IMG/VR virus record: IMGVR_UViG_3300025120_000108
Coordinates: 1 to 46,324 of that record
Length of the DNA stretch: 46,324 bases
Origin: a virus
Reading direction: 5' to 3' (one strand)
In this document: piece after piece, positions 25,967-32,845 of the stretch
Layout: each line of letters begins with the position of its first letter
Numbering within the stretch: position 1 is the first letter of the stretch
Program-made: the position numbers and the translations under genes
Notes under the pieces: model-generated
The model's database searches: none
Told to the model about the DNA's origin: nothing
Seen by the model: only the letters and a program-made list of their open reading frames with translations

Positions 25967-26608
25967 TTACTTAGTCTCTAGCATCATTGTAGGAAAATGA
26001 AACGACAATTCCTTGTTGTACGGCTGTTCTGTAATCAATTTCCTTATGGAATTTGCTATAAAACTACCACTCATATTACTACAATATGATGTTGCTTTTG
26101 CATTACATGGTTCACTACTTCCATCTTCATCCGAATACCATGTTTTTAGGTATTGTCCTAGTGTTGGATTAGTAAACACATACTGTTGATAATGTTCTGC
26201 ACCCATTCTACCATCTATAAGATACAATGGTTTCTGTTGCTTCATTATATTCTTGACTGCATCAAGTCTTGACTCCATAGAATCAAAACCTAAGATTATA
26301 ATGTCATTACCGTGTGGTATGTAATGCTCAAATAAACCATCTACGCATCCAATGGTTATATCTGCACTTATTGTCTGGCATATTGTTCTTAGGGCTTTTG
26401 TTTTAGATTGTTCTAAATCAGAAATCCTAAATTGCGACACACCAAGATTTTCTTCACTTACTCTATCCATATCATATAAATATAAGTTATTGCCACCCAT
26501 TCTAACTATTTGAGTAGCTGCGGCACTACCTATAGCACCGCAACCTAGTATGTGATATGTATATTCGTTGAAGTTACTCACTATTGAACTATAACGTTGT
26601 TCCAACAT
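25967..26608 (-). CDS. ThiF/E1-like adenylyltransferase (Ub-activating type)
   Basis: 213 residues from ATG 26608, chosen because GGAGG lies eight bases upstream; longer starts are in the JAMM gene and lack a site. It has the Rossmann nucleotide loop GCGAIG (22-27), the acidic strand end YDMDRV (D46, D48), N54 in the ENLG segment, and FDSMESR (D109, R114). C168 (SSEPCNA) and C176 (SYCSN) are candidates for the thioester or metal Cys. E1-like enzymes adenylate the C-terminal Gly of a ubiquitin-like protein. No other sulfur-carrier enzyme is present, so the 29444 Ubl is the natural substrate. Confidence 0.88.
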   Translation of the reverse strand: MLEQRYSSIVSNFNEYTYHILGCGAIGSAAATQIVRMGGNNLYLYDMDRVSEENLGVSQFRISDLEQSKTKALRTICQTISADITIGCVDGLFEHYIPHGNDIIILGFDSMESRLDAVKNIMKQQKPLYLIDGRMGAEHYQQYVFTNPTLGQYLKTWYSDEDGSSEPCNAKATSYCSNMSGSFIANSIRKLITEQPYNKELSFHFPTMMLETK

Positions 26609-27512
26609 TGTCGTATCCTCCATATATTGGTTCTGTATCTTCACTATCTATATCATTTTCTATGCATTTATCTTCAAAAGACCATTTAGTCCCTTTTCTG
26701 TAAATCCAATCGTCTGAATGAAATTGAGCCATAGCACCAAACAAGAACTTTTCATGTTCTGGATCTTTAACTAAACCACATCTTAATTCACTTTTACGTT
26801 GTTTTAATTCGTAATTGAGTTTATTAACTGACATTTGATATTCTTGATAATCTAGATTTGTTAAGTAATCCATCAATATATTATCTACTTTAGACTCAAC
26901 TTGCACCATTTCTAAATCTAATGGTGCTTGATTTTGCCACACACTTAACTGTTTGTGAGTATGTTTAGATAAATTTACTTGCTTTGGATAAACAAACTGT
27001 GAAGGTTTATCACACAAATTATCTACATTATCTCTAATTGACTTAGGTACTACTTTAGCTTTAGGCTTATTAATAATATCCATTTCTACATCTTCATGCA
27101 TTTTGTAAGGATGCCACAAATTAACTCTTAACTTGTATTCTTGTTTTAAGTTAATAACTAAAGATATAGACATTGGACCACTACTAAATTCGTCTATTGC
27201 TGTTAAGTCTGTTCCAGACCAAAACACTTCCATTGTGTGATGGCTATGCCACCATACAAACTGAAATGGTTTATCTTTCATTTTCATAGCAGTTTTAACA
27301 TAATATTCAGCTAATGCACTTTTATCTAACACAGTATTACCACCACTTATTTCTTGTTTTAGTATTACTGGTTTATGCATTTTCCATTTATTATCTTTAT
27401 CTTGTTCTGCTATAAGGAATCCACCAATTTCTGAAGTATGCTCATCATAAGCATATCTTGCGTAATTTTGTAATGTATTCCAGTCTTTATTACTCATGTA
27501 GAAATTAGCCAT
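26589..27512 (-). CDS. JAMM/MPN metalloprotease (deubiquitinase-like)
   Basis: 307 residues. The N-terminal JAB domain has the complete motif: E28 in SEIGGFL, then WWHSHH with H89 and H91, and S99 and D102, giving HxH-x7-S-x2-D exactly. This zinc site cleaves isopeptide or peptide bonds after a ubiquitin-like C-terminus. Residues ~155-307 are an extra charged helical extension. The gene overlaps the E2-like gene by eight bases and the E1 gene by 20. It could mature the Ubl or remove it from targets; since the Ubl already ends in GG, removal is more likely. Confidence 0.92.
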   Translation of the reverse strand: MANFYMSNKDWNTLQNYARYAYDEHTSEIGGFLIAEQDKDNKWKMHKPVILKQEISGGNTVLDKSALAEYYVKTAMKMKDKPFQFVWWHSHHTMEVFWSGTDLTAIDEFSSGPMSISLVINLKQEYKLRVNLWHPYKMHEDVEMDIINKPKAKVVPKSIRDNVDNLCDKPSQFVYPKQVNLSKHTHKQLSVWQNQAPLDLEMVQVESKVDNILMDYLTNLDYQEYQMSVNKLNYELKQRKSELRCGLVKDPEHEKFLFGAMAQFHSDDWIYRKGTKWSFEDKCIENDIDSEDTEPIYGGYDNVGTTL

Positions 27513-29328
27513 TATTATTCCTCCTTGTATTAGCTTGTACCCACATTGCCATTTCTCGTTCCAATTGACTTTGATTATCTTCTATGATGCTGTCAATTAC
27601 TTCTTCTACTTCATCTGTACTTATTGCTGTATCACTGTCATTTAAGTTATCAAAATTAACTTCATCATTATGCCATCCGTTACCAAATGTAGGTAATTCA
27701 TCTGCATCATCTGCATCAACATAATCTAATGTTTCTTTTGTGCTTATCCATTCTATAAAAGCCATAGTATCAGCTTCTTTTGCAACATTATTGTATTCTA
27801 AACAGTTATACGAACTAGAATGTGTCATCATTGCAAACCTAGCATTAATTAGATGTTCTGCTAAAAATTGTTCATACCAATCAACTGCACCAACATCATA
27901 CATATCTAACCACATAGAAGTATATTCTTCATCATATATATTACGATATTTATTTTCTAAGTATTGCACTATTTTATCTTCTAAATTATCCATACCAATT
28001 AAACTTAGATAATTATCTTTTATTGTTAAATCCACATCCCAATAACCTAAGTAACATTGATACATAATAGATAACCTTCTATGTGCATCATTACTATTGA
28101 AGCCTATTTGTTCCCATACTTTGGCCATTTCTGGTCGTTTTTCTAAAAACATATAGTTAATGCCTTGCAATGGATTAGATCTTGTTGTGTGCCAAACATT
28201 CCACGCATTAAACAATGACAATACACCGTATACATCCATTTGTAGAAAAGATGTATTAAATTCACTAGTTATGTCACCGTGACAAACATTTCTCCAATGT
28301 TTTTCTTCAAAATCAACATATCTACCAACAGCACTAGGCATTACATATTCTCTTATTCCAATATAAGGATATGCTTTAATAGTGTAACTACTACTATAAC
28401 CTGATTGTATGCCTAATGGATCGCTATGAGCTTCATGTATACCTTCATAACCTGCACCAGCACCCCATATACTACAACTTCGTAGTCCAGCTCTGTGACT
28501 GAGGCTATTTTGATATCTGTTATGAACATTACTACTACTACTTAAGTTTGAAGATGTTACTTTTTTGATATCGTTGTTGCAATATATCATTTTGTTAATA
28601 ACTTCAGAAACTTTAAAGTAGAATGTCATGTGTATTGGTTCTGGTATTTCATAGTTGTATACTATTTCATCATTACGATCAACAAAACTCATTACTGGTT
28701 TATTCCATGTGTATTTTTGATAAACATAAGTTTGTTCGTATTTGATACAATCTATTTCAGCTGGTGTTAGATCTCTACCATTTATTCGTAATTCATCAAT
28801 ATGATCTTGAGGTATTCTGTACATATCAATTTCTATACTAATATCACCATAACTAGACACTGTTTCGGCTATATTTTTTTGTGTGTCTAAATGTTTTAAG
28901 AAGCTTTGATATGCATCTTTAAACACATCTTCATTGCTATCAAATCCTATGTTATTAGCTCTCAATCTTTTGAGCTTTTCATCTAGATCTAATACTTTTT
29001 CTGTGAATTGCTTTTTATACCATTCAGCATTGTTAGCTCTACTAAATAGTGTTTGTATACTACCAGTAGGTTTATTGTATTGATGAAATCTAGTATCTAT
29101 ACAATCTAATATTTTTTGTTTGTAACCAGAACCCCATCTAAATGTCTTAGTAACATGCAATGGTTCTAATGGTTTTAACTCTGATCTGTTGCCGTAACAC
29201 CAATTAGTAACCATCCACCTATTATTGATTACATCTAAGTCATCAAGTATTTCTTTTTGAGGCCCTAATCGTATTGTGTCTGATACTTCCTTGTAATTAG
29301 GTTCTCTATTTTCTATTTCTATTTTCAT
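27505..29328 (-). CDS. Large protein with candidate E2-like (Ub-conjugating) segment
   Basis: 607 residues, SD GAAGGA. The middle contains YPYIGIREY (320-328), then HWRNVCHGDI (344-353) with C349, then a helix ending in SNPL (384-387). The order 'hPhi... -C-x-G-(D) - helix - NPL' recalls prokaryotic E2 families found beside ThiF and JAB genes, where the Cys carries the Ubl thioester. The N-terminal ~300 and C-terminal ~200 residues match nothing I know; the tail is very acidic. Its place between Ubl and JAMM genes supports the E2 reading, but sequence support is moderate. Confidence 0.55.
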   Translation of the reverse strand: MKIEIENREPNYKEVSDTIRLGPQKEILDDLDVINNRWMVTNWCYGNRSELKPLEPLHVTKTFRWGSGYKQKILDCIDTRFHQYNKPTGSIQTLFSRANNAEWYKKQFTEKVLDLDEKLKRLRANNIGFDSNEDVFKDAYQSFLKHLDTQKNIAETVSSYGDISIEIDMYRIPQDHIDELRINGRDLTPAEIDCIKYEQTYVYQKYTWNKPVMSFVDRNDEIVYNYEIPEPIHMTFYFKVSEVINKMIYCNNDIKKVTSSNLSSSSNVHNRYQNSLSHRAGLRSCSIWGAGAGYEGIHEAHSDPLGIQSGYSSSYTIKAYPYIGIREYVMPSAVGRYVDFEEKHWRNVCHGDITSEFNTSFLQMDVYGVLSLFNAWNVWHTTRSNPLQGINYMFLEKRPEMAKVWEQIGFNSNDAHRRLSIMYQCYLGYWDVDLTIKDNYLSLIGMDNLEDKIVQYLENKYRNIYDEEYTSMWLDMYDVGAVDWYEQFLAEHLINARFAMMTHSSSYNCLEYNNVAKEADTMAFIEWISTKETLDYVDADDADELPTFGNGWHNDEVNFDNLNDSDTAISTDEVEEVIDSIIEDNQSQLEREMAMWVQANTRRNNNG

Positions 29329-29331
29329 TAT

Positions 29332-29426
29332 CTTTCCTTCAGTTGAGAATGAAGGGTAACTATCGATCTACAGTGAGCTATCTATTATTACTTATGAATA
29401 ATGTAGAGATTTGTTGTTACCCTTCA
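29332..29426 (-). promoter_or_regulatory. Candidate RNA switch before the E2-like gene
   Basis: The Ubl and E2-like genes are separated by 115 bases. In the minus-strand RNA, TGAAGGGTAAC (29426-29416) pairs perfectly with GTTACCCTTCA (29360-29350). The same CCTTCA can instead pair with TGAAGG at about 29342-29337, which contains the SD of the E2-like gene (loop of eight bases). The two pairings exclude each other, so one hides and the other frees the SD. The loop also holds an ATCT-ATTATT / AATAAT...AGAT stem. Confidence 0.55.
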
Positions 29427-29443
29427 AGGTTTAAGTTAACTGA

Positions 29444-29677
29444 TTATCCACCAGTTTTATTTCTTGCTACAATAGCAAGTGTAGCACCGTCTTCTAAGAC
29501 TTTGCTCTCGTCTAACCATTCTACACCATTGTAATTCATTGTTGCAGTTGTTGGCACATTACCTAAATGTTCTCTAAGATGTGCAATGGTAGTAACATTA
29601 GATGGTAATGATGTATCTACAAAAGCAGATGTATTCCACATTAATCTAATTGTTGTTGTTGTATCCGTGTTACTCAT
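29444..29677 (-). CDS. Ubiquitin-like beta-grasp protein ending in Gly-Gly
   Basis: 77 residues with strong SD GAGGAGG; start overlaps the upstream stop as ATGA. The layout fits the beta-grasp fold: strand IRLMWN, turn, VTTIAHLREHLG helix, strand ATMNYNGVE, then VLEDGATLAIVARN and the end Lys-Thr-Gly-Gly-stop. 'DG-hydrophobic-strand-...-GG' at the very C-terminus is the mark of ThiS/MoaD/ubiquitin-like modifiers that E1 enzymes adenylate. It resembles short prokaryotic Ub proteins found with ThiF, E2-like and JAB genes, all of which follow here. Sulfur-carrier activity is the alternative. Confidence 0.8.
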   Translation of the reverse strand: MSNTDTTTTIRLMWNTSAFVDTSLPSNVTTIAHLREHLGNVPTTATMNYNGVEWLDESKVLEDGATLAIVARNKTGG

Positions 29678-30138
29678 GTTGTTTCCTCCTCGGAAATTGT
29701 ATTATTAATATTAATATGATCTTTTATCGATTCTGCTTTCTTTAACAAGAAATAAGAATACTGTAAGTAATTGATCGCACTTGTTATGTTAAGAGTATAT
29801 TCATTAACATAATTTTCTTTGACACTATTATTTTTAGCATAATGTCGTAATTCTGATGTCTGTATTTTAAGTGCTGTGCAATATACTAAACTATCTTGTA
29901 TTTCTTCTATTGCTTCACTTAAATTATTTCTATCTAAGTTATCTGCTTTAAATATAGGAACTTGTTCACCATATTTCTTTGCACCAACTTTTAGTCTTTT
30001 TTCTATTTGATTTAGCATTTTAGTCATATAAGAACCTATATCACTCCATGTAACTATCTTATCTGCTTCTAACGCTTCACCACTCATGTACATACTGTTT
30101 TTAATCTCATTTAATATGTAGTTATTGTTACTGATCAT
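29674..30138 (-). CDS. MazG-like nucleotide pyrophosphohydrolase or related helical protein
   Basis: 154 residues from ATG 30138 (AGAAGG upstream). All-helical. The segment VGAKKYGEQVP then NNLSEAIEEIQDSLVY has the E-x2-E-E-x2-D pattern and 'KYG' lead-in of phage MazG-like or dATP/dGTP diphosphohydrolase-like proteins, which bind magnesium and cleave NTPs or ppGpp. Only this half of the usual motif set is clear. It is translationally coupled (ATGA) to the Ubl gene, so it may belong to the same pathway or simply be a neighbouring early gene. Confidence 0.5.
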   Translation of the reverse strand: MISNNNYILNEIKNSMYMSGEALEADKIVTWSDIGSYMTKMLNQIEKRLKVGAKKYGEQVPIFKADNLDRNNLSEAIEEIQDSLVYCTALKIQTSELRHYAKNNSVKENYVNEYTLNITSAINYLQYSYFLLKKAESIKDHININNTISEEETT

Positions 30139-30334
30139 GTAATGTAACCTTCTTTCTGAATTGTTCAATCCATGTTTTTTTACTATTTTTTAACGGAACT
30201 CCTTGAAATATCCACCATGCACCATATTTTTCTTTAAACTCTATTGCCATAGCTTTACGCCATGCATCATTATGCACTATTTTAGTTTCAGGGACTAATT
30301 TAGGGTTGTTATTTTTATCATATTTAATAATCAT
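30128..30334 (-). CDS. Small hypothetical early protein
   Basis: 68 residues from ATG 30334, which overlaps the upstream stop as ATGA and has GAGG nine bases before it. Contains a Lys/Asn-rich start, a helix around WRKAMAIEFKEKYGAWW, and a basic end. No family. Coupled into the same operon. Confidence 0.62.
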   Translation of the reverse strand: MIIKYDKNNNPKLVPETKIVHNDAWRKAMAIEFKEKYGAWWIFQGVPLKNSKKTWIEQFRKKVTLHDQ

Positions 30335-30534
30335 GTTTTCCATCCTCTTTTCCATCCATTAGCTACTGATGTTTCAGTAACTTGATTTCTTTTAAAATGC
30401 CTATTAGACATGTAATCATAGAATGTAGGTTTATCTTTGCTTTCTACGTCTATGTATTGTATTTGTGCTAAGTTATTAAGTCTTAAATATAATATCATTG
30501 AATTAATATCTTTATCACTGTATTCATCGTCCAT
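30331..30534 (-). CDS. Small hypothetical early protein
   Basis: 67 residues, strong SD GGAGGTG. Acidic start (MDDEYSDKDI), a central helical part, and a basic Trp-containing tail (NGWKRGWKT). Coupled to the next gene through ATGA. No family recognised. Confidence 0.65.
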   Translation of the reverse strand: MDDEYSDKDINSMILYLRLNNLAQIQYIDVESKDKPTFYDYMSNRHFKRNQVTETSVANGWKRGWKT

Positions 30535-30676
30535 TGTTCTTCACCTCCAAGTATATTTTTTTAATTAATCTTTTAACTATTTCATATAGTATTATTACTA
30601 TTACTAATAAACATAGCAATTCCAAATGCGTTAAGCAAGCATAATAAACTATATCCTGATCTATATCATAAAACAT
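30524..30676 (-). CDS. Small single-span membrane protein
   Basis: 50 residues from ATG 30676 with GGAG upstream. Residues ~18-32 are strongly hydrophobic (LELLCLLVIVIILY), preceded by an acidic N-terminus and followed by a basic helix (KRLIKKIYLEVKNN), so a type III-like single-span topology is likely. Its end overlaps the next gene. An early phage membrane peptide could alter host envelope functions; no family known. Confidence 0.62.
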   Translation of the reverse strand: MFYDIDQDIVYYACLTHLELLCLLVIVIILYEIVKRLIKKIYLEVKNNGR

Positions 30677-30698
30677 ATGTTTCTCCAGTTATAAGCAA

Positions 30699-30750
30699 GG
30701 CATACACGACGATTGTATGCCCTACTCTTGTTATCAAAGGAAGATAACAA
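30699..30750 (-). repeat. Two adjacent perfect hairpins in the early transcript
   Basis: GGCATAC/GTATGCC (30699-30721, nine-base loop) and TTGTTATC/GATAACAA (30728-30750, seven-base loop) stand side by side in the 74-base gap between two small genes. Both stems are perfect. There is no T run, so they look like RNase III processing or stability structures rather than terminators. Confidence 0.55.
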
Positions 30751-30909
30751 CTAACGATGTGAAGACAATTGATCGCAATAATCGTCTATTGCTTTGTCTT
30801 CAAGTCTTTTGTTTTTCCTCTTTTTTTGTAACCTTATAAGTCGTTTAGCATCATCAGTAGCCAAGTTACGACTACGGCGACTGAGACGAATATTACTATT
30901 GTCATCCAT
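30751..30909 (-). CDS. Small basic hypothetical protein
   Basis: 52 residues, ATG 30909 with GGAGGG upstream. Very Arg/Lys-rich (RLSRRSRNL, RLIRLQKKRKNKR), predicted helical, with an acidic C-terminal portion. Could bind nucleic acid. The stop abuts the hairpin pair at 30699-30750. Confidence 0.62.
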   Translation of the reverse strand: MDDNSNIRLSRRSRNLATDDAKRLIRLQKKRKNKRLEDKAIDDYCDQLSSHR

Positions 30910-31257
30910 TTACTTTCCCTCCAAATAGGCATAAAAGTATCTCTTACTCTTTTTAAGTATAAGAGACTGGTTCTTTTTCTTCCTATTTATTATTTTTATC
31001 AACTCATCGCTATGTATTCTTGTGTAATCGTTATAACAAGTATACACATCATTAAAGCTTAAGAATAACGCTTCTTGTTTATATCCATATGTTGATCCTC
31101 TGAATGGATATACTTTAATTATGTTTTTGATAGGCACTATAGCATTATATTTACTTGCTTGTTCAGATGTAATAGTCCATGGATACAAATAATCATGTCT
31201 ATTATCCCAATTATCTTGGAAATGATCTGTGTCATGCATTATATCGTGTAAATTCAT
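30910..31257 (-). CDS. Hypothetical early protein
   Basis: 115 residues. ATG 31257 is chosen because it overlaps the upstream gene's stop as ATGA; an ATG 13 codons earlier lies within that upstream gene. Acidic, His-rich start (MNLHDIMHDTDHF), Tyr-rich beta-like centre, and a Lys-rich end (KKKNQSLILKKSKRYF). No family recognised. Confidence 0.65.
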   Translation of the reverse strand: MNLHDIMHDTDHFQDNWDNRHDYLYPWTITSEQASKYNAIVPIKNIIKVYPFRGSTYGYKQEALFLSFNDVYTCYNDYTRIHSDELIKIINRKKKNQSLILKKSKRYFYAYLEGK

Positions 31258-31421
31258 GATTTTTTCTTCTTTTTGTTCGTAGTGCCACCATTCCATACGC
31301 CTGTTTTTACTTCTTGCTCTATTATCTTTGGTATTGCACGCTTATCTGTTATTCTTTTGCGTCTGCAACCAAATATCATGTCTGCATAATCATCAAAACC
31401 CCATCTTTTCTTTCTAGCCAT
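31254..31421 (-). CDS. Small basic hypothetical protein
   Basis: 55 residues, SD GGAGTG before ATG 31421. Basic ends (MARKKRW; NKKKKKS), one Cys (FGCRRKR), and a middle helix. Both ends overlap neighbouring genes by a few bases, which supports the frame. Function unknown. Confidence 0.6.
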   Translation of the reverse strand: MARKKRWGFDDYADMIFGCRRKRITDKRAIPKIIEQEVKTGVWNGGTTNKKKKKS

Positions 31422-31722
31422 TTTTACACTCCAGTTGTTTCTTGTTATAAAACAATTTTCTTTTAGGACTTAACCCTCTTGCTCCTAATATATCTTCTTT
31501 GCTGTAAAATTGTAATTCAAGCATAAACATTGGATTTTTTATCTTTGCAGAATATCCACCAATCGTATTTGGATATAGACAACATAAGAAATCAAAAGGC
31601 ATTTGTGGTGTTATTGCGTATGTTATTTCTTTACATGACATACAAGTCCATGGATGAACTTCTTTCTTTTTAGTTACTGTAACAGTTCTTTTAACATAAT
31701 ATTTACTGTTATATTTATACAT
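31414..31722 (-). CDS. Hypothetical protein with zinc-binding-like cysteines
   Basis: 102 residues, SD GGGAG. A CxxC pair (WTCMSCKE) followed ~20 residues later by FLCC could bind zinc; the remainder is Lys/Tyr-rich with a few strands. Located in the early operon behind a candidate -10 box at 31755-31760. May bind nucleic acid; no family recognised. Confidence 0.62.
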   Translation of the reverse strand: MYKYNSKYYVKRTVTVTKKKEVHPWTCMSCKEITYAITPQMPFDFLCCLYPNTIGGYSAKIKNPMFMLELQFYSKEDILGARGLSPKRKLFYNKKQLECKNG

Positions 31723-31754
31723 TTGTACTCTCCCTTTTTTACTGTGTTAGTTGT

Positions 31755-31797
31755 ATTATAAAACCTTTGTGACGATTAGGTGAGGTATTACCTAACC
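31755..31797 (-). promoter_or_regulatory. Hairpin and candidate -10 box between early genes
   Basis: The 91-base gap 31723-31813 holds a minus-strand hairpin, GGTTAGGT pairing ACCTAATC (31774-31797, one G-U), followed downstream by TATAAT (31760-31755). No convincing -35 was found. The G-U pair would be an A-C mismatch on the other strand, so the stem is built for minus-strand RNA. It may end one transcript and start another. Confidence 0.42.
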
Positions 31798-31813
31798 GCC
31801 ACTGACAACATTG

Positions 31814-32038
31814 CTATGATCTAATTGATATTCTAATACACTTTCTTTCGAAGCGTGTATCTACTAATATTACAACGTCGTCTTTATTATTTGATATATC
31901 CTCTTTAGCACATACCTCTGCTGCAAACTCTACTAGTTCTTTAATTGCTAAAGGGTTGTCCTTATTTAACTCTACTAGGTATTTCAAATATTCCTTAGGG
32001 TCTTGCCCTATTCCTTCGTCAATCATAAATTTACTCAT
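31814..32038 (-). CDS. Small hypothetical early protein
   Basis: 74 residues, SD GAGG, start overlapping the upstream stop as ATGA. Acidic helices (PKEYLKYLVELNKD, ELVEFAAEVCAKED) then a strand (DVVILVDTR) and a basic tail. No family recognised. Confidence 0.62.
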   Translation of the reverse strand: MSKFMIDEGIGQDPKEYLKYLVELNKDNPLAIKELVEFAAEVCAKEDISNNKDDVVILVDTRFERKCIRISIRS

Positions 32039-32223
32039 GTTTTCCTCTTTTCTGTTAGTGTTATATAACCGTTACGATAACCGCTTATAAAGTTGATCCT
32101 TGATGTTTTACTACTGTATTGCTGTAACACTTGTGCTATAGTTTTAGTATAGCCGTTGTTATTAAAAATATTTACTATCATTTGAGCTTGTTCGTCACGA
32201 TAGCGTGGTATATAGTATGCCAT
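32035..32223 (-). CDS. Small hypothetical early protein
   Basis: 62 residues, SD GAGG. Basic, with a helix (DEQAQMIVNIFNNNGY) and a possible helix-turn-helix-like continuation (TIAQVLQQYSSKTSRI) before a basic end. The second helix pair might contact DNA, but this is weak. Coupled to the next gene. Confidence 0.6.
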   Translation of the reverse strand: MAYYIPRYRDEQAQMIVNIFNNNGYTKTIAQVLQQYSSKTSRINFISGYRNGYITLTEKRKT

Positions 32224-32281
32224 GTTTAACCTCTTTCGTTGTTGTTACACTTTTTTATTGTATGGTATTAATATAAGTAAA

Positions 32282-32308
32282 TCCTAACCGACATATAGCC
32301 GATTAGGA
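32282..32308 (-). repeat. Eleven-pair hairpin between early genes
   Basis: In the 115-base gap 32224-32338, the minus-strand RNA TCCTAATCGGC pairs with GTCGGTTAGGA over 11 pairs, two of them G-U, around a five-base loop. It shares CCTAACCG and CGATTAGG with the hairpin at 31774-31797, in swapped order. A weak -10-like TACAAT follows. Nothing else is visible in the gap. Confidence 0.5.
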
Positions 32309-32338
32309 CTTACCTACTACAAGTCCCTTAAATGCATA

Positions 32339-32620
32339 TTAACTAGATAGTGCACATAGTGTAATTCTATGAAAGGTGCGTCCTTTCTCTGTGACACCAC
32401 TACTCTTAGACTTCATACCAAATCTAGTTAATATCTGGGTAAATTCAGTCAAGGCGTCCTCATTTGCGTCCTCATAGATAAATATTACGTCCAAAGGTTG
32501 CAACAAAGTGCTATTATCGACACGGACGCTCAATTTATTGTCCCCGCCAAGGCGTTTATACCACATATCCTGTCCTTGCATTTCAGGGACATTCTTAATC
32601 ATTTGCATTAATTTATTCAT
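32339..32620 (-). CDS. First gene of the early operon, hypothetical
   Basis: 93 residues from ATG 32620, which has AAGGA seven bases upstream; an ATG ten codons earlier contains that site in its own coding part. Strands with LSVRVDNSTLLQPLDVIFIY and a C-terminal GRTFHRITL. It is the gene nearest the divergent control region, so likely the earliest expressed. No family recognised. Confidence 0.65.
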   Translation of the reverse strand: MNKLMQMIKNVPEMQGQDMWYKRLGGDNKLSVRVDNSTLLQPLDVIFIYEDANEDALTEFTQILTRFGMKSKSSGVTEKGRTFHRITLCALSS

Positions 32621-32659
32621 TTTAGTTTCCTTTTTATTATTTAACTTCATTTATGGTAA

Positions 32660-32780
32660 CAACCGAAGGTTGCACCAAAGAGTTGCACCTACCTACCTCA
32701 TTATTCAGTCAAGTCAACGAATTTCGTAAATTTGTTTTCAACGAAATTCCGTTGATTGAATGAATAATAGAGGTGGGTAG
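32660..32780. repeat. Large inverted repeat and iterons at the divergent junction
   Basis: Between the leftward (from 32620) and rightward (from 32846) genes. The arms 32689-32727 and 32741-32780 match at about 35 of 41 aligned positions around a 13-base spacer. Next to them are GTTGCACC direct repeats (32669-32676, 32682-32689) and the small palindrome CAACC-GAA-GGTTG (32660-32672). The arms also contain TCAACGAA as a direct repeat. This layout suits a replication origin or a bidirectional operator; which one is inference. Confidence 0.6.
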
Positions 32781-32811
32781 TGTGTATATATATCTCTTAC
32801 GCACATTCTAC

Positions 32812-32840
32812 TTGCATTTTTTAAATATCGACCCTAAATT
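32812..32840 (+). promoter_or_regulatory. Weak candidate promoter before the rightward operon
   Basis: TTGCAT (32812-32817), 17 bases, then TAAATT (32835-32840). It lies just ahead of ATG 32846, which has no SD, so the transcript would be nearly leaderless. The boxes are imperfect. Confidence 0.3.
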
Positions 32841-32845
32841 ATACC

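Noticed and set aside
26608-26644. Longer starts for the E1-like gene
   Set aside because: Only ATG 26608 has GGAGG at correct spacing; the extra 12 residues lie inside the JAMM gene.
25967-29677. Reading the Ubl cassette as a simple thiamine or molybdopterin sulfur-carrier set
   Set aside because: No ThiE/ThiG/MoaE-like partner is present, while a full JAMM protease and an E2-like Cys protein are; conjugation fits better, though sulfur transfer is not excluded.
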